NCBI GenBank assembly: GCA_964474895.1 | Contig: CAYYUK010000012.1 | Location: forward strand, 1 to 13,742 | Source of the DNA: CAYFNK01 sp964474895 | Lineage (GTDB): Archaea > Nanobdellota > Nanobdellia > SCGC-AAA011-G17 > PNOQ01 | Length of the DNA stretch: 13,742 bases | Direction: 5' to 3' | Part shown: positions 1 through 5,878 of the stretch, piece by piece | Layout: each line of letters begins with the position of its first letter | How positions within the stretch are numbered: the stretch's first letter is position 1 | Made by a program: the position numbers and the translations under genes | Notes under the pieces: model-generated | Databases searched by the model: none | Seen by the model: only the letters and a program-made list of their open reading frames with translations | What the model was told of the DNA's origin: nothing

Positions 1-209
1 TTCTTCCTGCTTCTAAAACCAGAAATAATTCTAACTCTTCTCTTAAAATATTTACTAAGAAATTTCTCCAAAGCCATATTTGCTTCACCATCAATAGGTT
101 TGGCATCAATATTGACCCTATAAGCTTTCAAAACATCAGAATAACCCAAAAATTCATTCTTATGAGAATTAGTTTTAACAATAACAAAAAATTTATCCTT
201 TATTTCCAT
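1..209 (-). CDS. DUF167/YggU (UPF0235) family protein, partial (3' end outside window)
   Basis: The start codon is the ATG at 207-209; about 69 codons are visible and the gene runs off the left edge. The visible protein has the DUF167/YggU layout: a short basic strand containing KTNSHKNEF, then the family hallmark IDAKPIDGEANMALEKFL at about residues 37-54, then KYFKRRVRIISGFRSRK. This matches the family pattern of a 'P-x-DGxAN-x-x-L' helix followed by 'v.i.sG..sr.K'. The family is a small single-domain protein, usually about 75-100 aa, of unproven function, so most of it is present here. The start lies 10 bp inside the end of dph5 (the ATG is contained in the Leu-Trp codons of dph5), so the two are probably cotranscribed and translationally coupled. 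The family call is confident; no biochemical role is claimed. Confidence 0.82.
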   Translation of the reverse strand, partial: MEIKDKFFVIVKTNSHKNEFLGYSDVLKAYRVNIDAKPIDGEANMALEKFLSKYFKRRVRIISGFRSRK

Positions 210-922
210 AGTTCCAATGCTTCTTCTTCTACAAAATGAAGCTTACCTGGAATAATCAAACATTGCGGATATTTATTTATTTCTATCATATCTTTAAGTT
301 TCAAAACTTTTATCTCTTTATTTTTAGTTCCAAGAGCAGCACAGCCAATAGCAACAACATCTTCACCAACACCTTTACTAATTAAATACTTAGCAGCGGA
401 ACTAAAGCTCAAAAAATTATCATTCTTAGGATCTAAATCTAATAAAAACAAAGTATGCAAACCTAAACTCTGATTGTCTTTCAAAACATTAACAGGAGTA
501 TCAACATTTTCATTTTCAAAGGGAATAGAAGTAACCTTCCCATATTTATACAATTCCAAACCAACTTCTCCAATAGCAGTTAAAACAGATGCATTATTGA
601 TAACTTCAATATCAACTTTTTTCCCTTTAGCTCTCAACATGAAATCAACGTGAGTAGTTGCAGCAAAAACATCACCAATAATCAACAAAGCAACATCAGA
701 ATCTTTAGCCTTATCTAATATCTCATCAGAATTTTTCTCAATCATATCTCTATCAGCTAAAATAACTTCTTTCCCATAGAATTCTTCCAATTTCTCTTTA
801 GAAACGGAAAGTGCATTAGTATAACACTCTAAATAAACGTGACTACAAGATTTCACAATCTCCAAACCCCTAACTGTAATATCCTTTTCATCTCCCAATC
901 CAGTTCCAATTAAATATAACAT
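200..922 (-). CDS. dph5: Diphthine synthase (diphthamide biosynthesis methyltransferase)
   Basis: This 240-aa protein has the full usual length of archaeal Dph5, the SAM-dependent methyltransferase that methylates the modified histidine of elongation factor 2 on the way to diphthamide. Visible family marks are the N-terminal MLYLIGTGLGDEKDITVRGL, YLECYTN at about 30-36, GDVFAATTH at 83-91, the IPFENENVDTPVNVL block at about 133-147 and GLHTLFLLDLD at about 154-164. The common form of the third motif is GDP-x-x-ATTH, so Val85 replaces the usual proline; the rest is intact. A TATA-like element is centred 26 nt before the ATG, indicating a leaderless transcript. The stop overlaps the start of the downstream DUF167 gene. 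Dph5 occurs in archaea and eukaryotes, which makes it the best single taxonomic marker in the window. Confidence 0.95.
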   Translation of the reverse strand: MLYLIGTGLGDEKDITVRGLEIVKSCSHVYLECYTNALSVSKEKLEEFYGKEVILADRDMIEKNSDEILDKAKDSDVALLIIGDVFAATTHVDFMLRAKGKKVDIEVINNASVLTAIGEVGLELYKYGKVTSIPFENENVDTPVNVLKDNQSLGLHTLFLLDLDPKNDNFLSFSSAAKYLISKGVGEDVVAIGCAALGTKNKEIKVLKLKDMIEINKYPQCLIIPGKLHFVEEEALELWK

Positions 923-943
923 AAAATTGGGCTAAAAACCTCA

Positions 944-952
944 TTTTTAAAA
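944..952 (-). promoter_or_regulatory. TATA box of dph5
   Basis: On the minus strand the sequence reads TTTTAAAAA, centred near 948 and 26 nt from the dph5 ATG. That spacing places transcription start at or next to the start codon. There is no strong Shine-Dalgarno at the usual distance. Confidence 0.5.
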
Positions 953-1023
953 CTACCTAATTCTGTAAATTGTCTAAAACCCAACCAAAACTATCTAATT
1001 TATTATCATCATTATAATTATAA

Positions 1024-2241
1024 CTATCTAGGGAAATTAATCTGCGCCATATTAGTTGGATCTGCCTGTTGTATTTGAACTGAACCTTGAATAAAGTCAA
1101 AAAGCTTCCCATCTCTATTCCGATAAATATTTAGATATTCTCTACGATTAGGAGTTGGATTTATTTCATAATTAGTCCAATACCTACCAGTAAAAACTGG
1201 ATCTCCAAATCTAACAGTATTATGTGTTTCAAACAAATTTGATAATGAATCGGAAGAAATAGAAAAATAAGCGTTACTTGACCTAACATGAGTCAACACC
1301 CCTTCCCAGTCATTCTCAACTGGATATCTAGTAAAACCTGCAAACTCATTCACAGTACCAACAAAACCATTTACACCTGCTATTCTTGTAAGTTCATCAA
1401 AGATCATACCCGGTCTAGCTTCACCAGCATGACAAATTCCAGGTATCAAACGCCTACCTTCTTGAGAAGAAATAGTATCCACAGTTTTCCATTCAGCAAG
1501 TTTTAAACCAAGAATCTTACTACCATAATGGTCCATTGGGATAATTCGCTGAACATTTCTTCCACTTTCAATCATTAAATTAATTTCATTTATAGTATTT
1601 CTAATCTCTTCCCTGCCATAAATTGAATATACTCTAAATTCATAATCTTCCCCATAGTTAGACATAAATTGAGATGCTTCATCTATAAATTCTGGAAATT
1701 GTGAATTATAAATTATCGCTGCAATGGGTTTTTGGGATGTGCCAACAAAATCATCATCCATTCCAGTTGGGTCAACATAATTCATAGGATTATTATTAAC
1801 ATAAGCATAAGCATGATTATCCCCAATAGGATCCACAGAAGTAAACCTGCCTAAATCAGGATCATAATAACGAGCACCAAAATAATACAAATCACTTGGA
1901 TCCAATTCCTTTCCAGTTGCAAAACTATACTTTACATTTCTATTAACAACTTCCTGTCCAAAAGGCAATGACTTAAACTCACCAATAACCTCGCCTTCAG
2001 AATTAGTCTTTACTCTTGTACTTCCCAATCTATCTTGAGAATAATACATAATTTTACCATCAGAAACATCGGCAACATGACCCAAACCATAAACATGCCT
2101 AATAACACTAGCTTGATCTTTTTCATTAGGAGTTATTCCAAAAGGTGGAACTTCTTTAGTATCATCAATCTTAATTGTAATAGCAAATACTGCAGAACAC
2201 ATAAGCAAAGCTAAAACTACTACAATCACACTCTTTTTCAT
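1024..2241 (-). CDS. Secreted RHS-core tip protein 2 with clan CD peptidase-like C-terminal domain
   Basis: 405 aa. Residues 1-20 are a signal peptide (MKK, hydrophobic core, C-S-A-V-F-A). Residues about 49-160 are the C-terminal part of an RHS core: QDRLGSTR at 69-76, YYFGARYYDPDLGRF at 119-133, SVDPIGDN, and the closing VDPTGM at 156-161. That last motif normally marks the boundary, and self-cleavage region, between RHS shell and toxin. The tail (about 165-405) is a separate domain. It has a predicted strand ending in MDHYGS (His238), a strand ending in GICHAGE (Cys270), then a helix and VNGFVGTVNEFAG, and later RFGDPVF at 344-350. The His then Cys order and the late G-D-P motif resemble CHAT/C25-type clan CD cysteine peptidases; this assignment is inference. 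The protein lacks SpvB and YD repeats, so it is a tip without a shell. It has its own TATA box. Residues 1-166 are near-identical to tip 1. Confidence 0.85.
   Translation of the reverse strand: MKKSVIVVVLALLMCSAVFAITIKIDDTKEVPPFGITPNEKDQASVIRHVYGLGHVADVSDGKIMYYSQDRLGSTRVKTNSEGEVIGEFKSLPFGQEVVNRNVKYSFATGKELDPSDLYYFGARYYDPDLGRFTSVDPIGDNHAYAYVNNNPMNYVDPTGMDDDFVGTSQKPIAAIIYNSQFPEFIDEASQFMSNYGEDYEFRVYSIYGREEIRNTINEINLMIESGRNVQRIIPMDHYGSKILGLKLAEWKTVDTISSQEGRRLIPGICHAGEARPGMIFDELTRIAGVNGFVGTVNEFAGFTRYPVENDWEGVLTHVRSSNAYFSISSDSLSNLFETHNTVRFGDPVFTGRYWTNYEINPTPNRREYLNIYRNRDGKLFDFIQGSVQIQQADPTNMAQINFPR
1812..2066. repeat. 255-bp identical block, copy in tip gene 2
   Basis: Base-by-base comparison shows no difference from 3915-4169 (offset 2103). 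The adjoining tip-head sequence on both sides differs at about one base in seven or eight, so identity is confined to this block, which encodes roughly residues 59-143 of each tip. Confidence 0.9.
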
Positions 2242-2261
2242 ACATACTATAAATAAATCTA

Positions 2262-2271
2262 TTATTTAAAT
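2262..2271 (-). promoter_or_regulatory. TATA box of tip gene 2
   Basis: The minus strand reads ATTTAAATAA, centred near 2267 and 26 nt before the ATG at 2241. This supports independent, leaderless transcription of tip gene 2 rather than read-through from a long RHS gene. Confidence 0.55.
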
Positions 2272-2278
2272 CTATTTC

Positions 2279-2677
2279 TTAATAACAACGAACCGTTTCC
2301 AAATAACTAATACCTTCATTATACACACATTGCTCTTGATTCATAGATTCAGCTGCATAATTACCTCTGCCATCACAACTTTTACTATCATCAATATATC
2401 CACCATAACCTAGATAATCACAATAACTTTCAGCAGCTTCTTCAGTACACTCTAAACCATAACCAACCCCATTCTCTGCAATACATAACTCACTTTCAAC
2501 AGTAACATCATCAATACTAACATCAGCGACAAAAGAAAAACCAGTCATAAACCCTGAACCATCCAGAACATAAAAAGATATTCCAAGCAAAGCAATACTA
2601 AACAAAAAAATAGAAGCAAAAAAATAATGCCTTTCAGACTTCTTTTTCTTAAGGGTATTCCTTCTATTAACCATCAT
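2279..2677 (-). CDS. Single-pass membrane-anchored Cys-rich small protein
   Basis: 132 aa (131 if the second of two adjacent Met codons is used). The N-terminus is strongly basic (NRRNTLKKKKSER), followed by one hydrophobic segment at about 18-38 and then an acidic exterior region. The exterior part has exactly six cysteines (65, 77, 86, 101, 117, 131), an even number that could form three disulfides. The topology rule (basic side inside) predicts the Cys-rich part outside the cell. I recognise no family. It lies between the two tip genes, 33 bp after the membrane protein gene and 37 bp before tip gene 2, with a very good TATA element of its own. A role as surface accessory or immunity factor is possible only by position. 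Confidence 0.75.
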   Translation of the reverse strand: MMVNRRNTLKKKKSERHYFFASIFLFSIALLGISFYVLDGSGFMTGFSFVADVSIDDVTVESELCIAENGVGYGLECTEEAAESYCDYLGYGGYIDDSKSCDGRGNYAAESMNQEQCVYNEGISYLETVRCY

Positions 2678-2695
2678 ACAATCTATATTCTAAAA

Positions 2696-2706
2696 GATAT
2701 ATAAAA
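2696..2706 (-). promoter_or_regulatory. TATA box of the Cys-rich protein gene
   Basis: The minus strand reads TTTTATATATC, one of the best TATA matches in the window, centred 24 nt before the ATG at 2677. It implies a leaderless transcript. Confidence 0.6.
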
Positions 2707-2710
2707 CCTA

Positions 2711-3214
2711 TTATTTCATCTTTTTAACAAAGTCAAAGAATAAAGCTCCAGCAGCAAAAGAAAAGAAATAACTAATATTAGAAATAACAAATTCTCTAGA
2801 AACTAATAATATTAAAGGTACCAAAAAGAAAACTAACTCATAATGCCAATACTTAATTCTCTTCCCAGGATAAAAAAGAGATCCATGTGGCAAACCAAAA
2901 ATAAATATTAAAATTGTAACACTAGCCAAATAATTAACAGAAACAAAACTAGCTAATAGCATCACCAATCCAAGATAAAAATAACTCTTACTCAATTTGT
3001 AAAAGAATAATAAACCAACTAAAAATGCTAACGCAGTTCCAAATCCAAAACTAACATTATACAATGTAAAAAGAACTAGAACAAATAAAACAATTCTCTC
3101 TAAAAGAATAAAATATTTCTTACCTGGTTTCAATTCCTCTTTAGTATTTCTAGCTATGAATGCTCCAATAAGCAATCCAATAAAAGCAATAACCCAATAT
3201 ACCCAAACCATCAC
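2711..3214 (-). CDS. Polytopic membrane protein, candidate immunity protein of tip 1
   Basis: 167 aa, almost entirely hydrophobic. I see six or seven membrane segments at about 4-20, 33-52, 56-73, 78-95, 97-107, 125-138 and 144-162, with basic loops (KKYF, GKRIKYW) and a basic C-terminus (DFVKKMK). There is no recognisable catalytic motif and no family I can name. A loop between the last segments contains LPHGSLFYPGKR. The gene starts 41 bp downstream of the tip gene 1 stop on the same strand, the usual place for an immunity gene in polymorphic toxin loci. That placement is the only reason for the immunity suggestion. It has its own TATA box 22 nt before the ATG, so it can be expressed independently of the toxin gene. 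Confidence 0.75.
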   Translation of the reverse strand: MMVWVYWVIAFIGLLIGAFIARNTKEELKPGKKYFILLERIVLFVLVLFTLYNVSFGFGTALAFLVGLLFFYKLSKSYFYLGLVMLLASFVSVNYLASVTILIFIFGLPHGSLFYPGKRIKYWHYELVFFLVPLILLVSREFVISNISYFFSFAAGALFFDFVKKMK

Positions 3215-3230
3215 TCTAAAAACAGATTAA

Positions 3231-3240
3231 CTTTTAAATA
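3231..3240 (-). promoter_or_regulatory. TATA box of the polytopic membrane protein gene
   Basis: The minus strand reads TATTTAAAAG, centred 22 nt before the ATG at 3214. It sits immediately downstream of the tip gene 1 stop codon. Confidence 0.55.
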
Positions 3241-3246
3241 CTTTTC

Positions 3247-3255
3247 TAAAAAAAT
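3247..3255 (-). terminator. Oligo-T run after tip gene 1
   Basis: Directly after the TAA stop (3256-3258) the minus strand has a run of seven T residues (3248-3254). Short T runs are the usual intrinsic termination signal in archaea; no hairpin is needed. It precedes the next gene's TATA box, which suits separate transcription units. Confidence 0.4.
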
Positions 3256-4344
3256 TTATCTCCTCTTATTAACATTTTCCATTTCCATACTAGAACTAAC
3301 TTGAAGTGGTCCGTTTGAATTAATAGCCATTCTTAGAAGTTCATCTAAAGCATCCCATGGCCCACCAACATCAGAAGAAGAAGAAACAAAAACCCCTAAC
3401 TGTGGATGATTCAAAAGAATATGTCTATTAGGGAGAATCTCAACATTAGAATCTAATAAAATTTTGTTGGCTTTTTGGGAAATTTCATCAAAAGGATACA
3501 ATACTCCCTCTGAAACTAAAGAAGAAACTTCTCCATTAGAAAGAAGAACTTCAGAATAACCTTCATCATTTTCGATCACCTTCCAAACATCTCCAGAAGT
3601 TGGAGAAACAATCAACGCCATATATTTTTCAGAAAAATCACGAACTTCATCACTGTTAAAAAAAGTATGTGCCTCTTCCATAAAATCAAAGGAAGTTCCA
3701 ACTAAGCTCCTATGATAACTTTCATAACTAACAAATTCATGATCAAAAGTAAGACTACCCTCAAAATTTCTGGCCTTTACATTCACTTCTTCCATTTCAA
3801 TAGGATTATTCCAATTACGCACGAAATCATCAAACTCAGGGGGGCCTACAAAACCATAATCCATACCACTAGGATCAACAAAATTCATTGGATTGTTATT
3901 AACATAATTGTAACCATGATTATCCCCAATAGGATCCACAGAAGTAAACCTGCCTAAATCAGGATCATAATAACGAGCACCAAAATAATACAAATCACTT
4001 GGATCCAATTCCTTTCCAGTTGCAAAACTATACTTTACATTTCTATTAACAACTTCCTGTCCAAAAGGCAATGACTTAAACTCACCAATAACCTCGCCTT
4101 CAGAATTAGTCTTTACTCTTGTACTTCCCAATCTATCTTGAGAATAATACATAATTTTACCATCAGAAATATCTGCTACATGACCTAAACCATAAACATG
4201 TCTAATAACACTAACTTGGTCTTTTTCACCTGGAGATATTCCAAAAGGAGGAACTTCTTTAGTATCATCAATCTTAATTGAAATAGCAAATACAGAAGAA
4301 CACATAACTAATACTAAGAATACTACAATCACACTCTTTTTCAT
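3256..4344 (-). CDS. Secreted RHS-core tip protein 1 with unassigned C-terminal domain
   Basis: 362 aa. The head (1-166) is nearly identical to tip 2: signal peptide 1-20, the IDDTKEVPPFGI linker, QDRLGSTR at 69-76, YYFGARYYDPDLGRF at 119-133 and the closing VDPSGM at 156-161, followed by the shared F-V-G. Beyond about residue 167 the proteins are unrelated. The tail of about 195 aa is acidic with strand-rich stretches (YMALIVSPTSGDVWKVIE at 241-258), then RHILLNHPQLGVF (307-319), a run of four Ser (321-324) and Asp325, then a helix. The N-H-P and S-x-x-D spacing is reminiscent of the JAB/MPN metalloprotease signature, but the first metal-binding His is Leu311 here, so the call is weak. The gene has its own TATA box and is divergent from guaB. 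A membrane protein gene follows. Confidence 0.85.
   Translation of the reverse strand: MKKSVIVVFLVLVMCSSVFAISIKIDDTKEVPPFGISPGEKDQVSVIRHVYGLGHVADISDGKIMYYSQDRLGSTRVKTNSEGEVIGEFKSLPFGQEVVNRNVKYSFATGKELDPSDLYYFGARYYDPDLGRFTSVDPIGDNHGYNYVNNNPMNFVDPSGMDYGFVGPPEFDDFVRNWNNPIEMEEVNVKARNFEGSLTFDHEFVSYESYHRSLVGTSFDFMEEAHTFFNSDEVRDFSEKYMALIVSPTSGDVWKVIENDEGYSEVLLSNGEVSSLVSEGVLYPFDEISQKANKILLDSNVEILPNRHILLNHPQLGVFVSSSSDVGGPWDALDELLRMAINSNGPLQVSSSMEMENVNKRR
3915..4169. repeat. 255-bp identical block, copy in tip gene 1
   Basis: Identical to 1812-2066. The first mismatch on the low-coordinate side is C versus G (3914/1811) and on the high-coordinate side T versus C (4170/2067). Beyond both edges the two tip heads carry many silent and a few replacement differences. 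Confidence 0.9.
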
Positions 4345-4361
4345 AAAATAAATTAATAATC

Positions 4362-4374
4362 AAAATATAAAAGG
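4362..4374 (-). promoter_or_regulatory. TATA box of tip gene 1
   Basis: The minus strand reads CCTTTTATATTTT, centred about 24 nt before the ATG at 4344. It occupies the 91-bp divergent spacer shared with guaB. Confidence 0.55.
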
Positions 4375-4401
4375 ATTACTATATTTCCAAAAACATGAAT
4401 G

Positions 4402-4410
4402 CTTATTAAA
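4402..4410 (+). promoter_or_regulatory. Probable TATA box of guaB
   Basis: The plus strand reads CTTATTAAA, centred about 30 nt before the ATG at 4436. It is a weaker match than the other promoters here, and the spacing implies a very short leader. Confidence 0.4.
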
Positions 4411-4435
4411 CAGCTCCTATGTAAACCCTTAATGC

Positions 4436-5878
4436 ATGAAAGATTTAAAACTTGCATTGACCTATGACGACGTCCTTTTAAAACCTCAAAAATCATCAAT
4501 AAAATCTAGAAAGGATGTTTCTTTAAAAACCAACTTAACTAAAAATATTACTCTTAATATCCCACTAATTTCTGCAAATATGGATACTGTAACAGAATCT
4601 GCGATGGCCATACAAATGGCAAGAAAGGGTGGCATCGGAATAATTCATAGATTTATGACAATACAAGAACAAGTAAATGAAGTATTCAAGGTAAAAAGAG
4701 CAGAAAGCATATTTGTTGATAACCCTTACACCCTAACAAAAGAAAAAACAGTTTTAGATGCAAAAGAGTTTATGAAAACAAAAGGAATTTCTGGAATTCT
4801 AATTGTGGATCCAAAAGGAAAACTAGAAGGAATTTGTACATCAAGAGACATAATTTTTGAAAGAGAATTAAAAAAACCAATATCTGAAATTATGACCAAA
4901 AACTCAAATCTCATTACAGCAAAATTTGGCATATCTCCTGGAGAGGCAAGAGAAATATTACATAAAAATAGAATAGAAAAACTTCCAATAATAGACGAAA
5001 ATGGGTTTTTAACAGGATTAATTACTTCATCAGATATAAAGAAAATTGAAAGACACCCTTATGCTTGCAAGGACAAAAAAGGAAGACTAAGAGTTGGCGC
5101 AGCAATTGGAGTGAAAGATGACTTTCTAGAAAGAACAGAAGCATTAATCAGGGCAAATTGTGATGTAATAGTTATTGATATAGCTCACGGGCACTCAGAT
5201 TTGGCTATAAACACCGTCAAATCAATCAAAAAAAGATATGATGTAAATGTTATTGGTGGAAACATAGCAACGGAAAGGGGAGCTAAAGACCTCATAGAAG
5301 CGGGCTGTGATGCAGTTAAGATTGGTATTGGTCCTGGTTCAATTTGTACCACCCGCATGGTCACTGGTTGTGGAGTTCCACAGTTATATGCAATACTAGA
5401 TGTAAGTAAAATAGCAAACAAAAAAGGAATACCTGCAATAGCAGACGGAGGAATTAGGGGTTCAAATGATATTGTAAAAGCTTTAGCTGCAGGAGCTTCC
5501 AGTGTTATGATGGGTTCAATAATAGCTGGAACAGAAGAGTCACCAGGAATAACCCTCACAAGAGAAGATGGAAAATACAAAGTAATTCGTGGTATGGCTT
5601 CTTTTGGTGCCGCCATTGGTCGTGAATCAAGAGAAAATAACAAAGATGTTTCAAAAGACAAAGAATTTGAAGACATAACTCCAGAAGGCGTAGAAGCTTT
5701 GGTTCGTTACAAAGGAAATGTTTCAGAAGTGCTTAACAAATTGATTGGTGGTTTAAGATCTGGATTATCTTATAACGGTGCACACAATCTACAAGAGCTA
5801 CAAAAAAATGCAGAATTCATAAGGATAACTAATTCTTCTTTACTTGAAAACAAACCACATGATGTAAAAAAATATTAG
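4436..5878 (+). CDS. guaB: IMP dehydrogenase with CBS pair
   Basis: 480 aa, full length for this enzyme, which oxidises IMP to XMP with NAD+ in the first committed step of guanine nucleotide synthesis in the cytosol. The N-terminus LALTYDDVLLKPQKS is typical. A tandem CBS (Bateman) module interrupts the barrel at about 93-205. The active-site loop GPGSICTTRMVTGCGVPQ carries catalytic Cys304. VIDIAHGHS at 246-254 includes the NAD-contacting Asp248, and VRYKG at 423-427 supplies the flap Arg424-Tyr425 pair. All key residues are present, so the gene looks functional. The start at 4436 gives the standard N-terminus. It is the only plus-strand gene in the window, divergent from tip gene 1 and convergent with the 835-aa RHS gene, whose end it overlaps by 4 bp (including both stop codons). 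Confidence 0.97.
   Translation: MKDLKLALTYDDVLLKPQKSSIKSRKDVSLKTNLTKNITLNIPLISANMDTVTESAMAIQMARKGGIGIIHRFMTIQEQVNEVFKVKRAESIFVDNPYTLTKEKTVLDAKEFMKTKGISGILIVDPKGKLEGICTSRDIIFERELKKPISEIMTKNSNLITAKFGISPGEAREILHKNRIEKLPIIDENGFLTGLITSSDIKKIERHPYACKDKKGRLRVGAAIGVKDDFLERTEALIRANCDVIVIDIAHGHSDLAINTVKSIKKRYDVNVIGGNIATERGAKDLIEAGCDAVKIGIGPGSICTTRMVTGCGVPQLYAILDVSKIANKKGIPAIADGGIRGSNDIVKALAAGASSVMMGSIIAGTEESPGITLTREDGKYKVIRGMASFGAAIGRESRENNKDVSKDKEFEDITPEGVEALVRYKGNVSEVLNKLIGGLRSGLSYNGAHNLQELQKNAEFIRITNSSLLENKPHDVKKY

Noticed and set aside
923..1023. Possible small RNA or gene in the 101-bp spacer between tip gene 2 and dph5
   Set aside because: Only AT-rich sequence and the dph5 TATA element are visible; there is no stable stem, tRNA-like pattern or open frame of note.
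1024..4344. Tip genes as silent orphan cassettes like those behind bacterial RHS genes
   Set aside because: Both have an ATG, a signal peptide and a TATA box at the correct distance, and no internal stop, unlike start-less orphan fragments.
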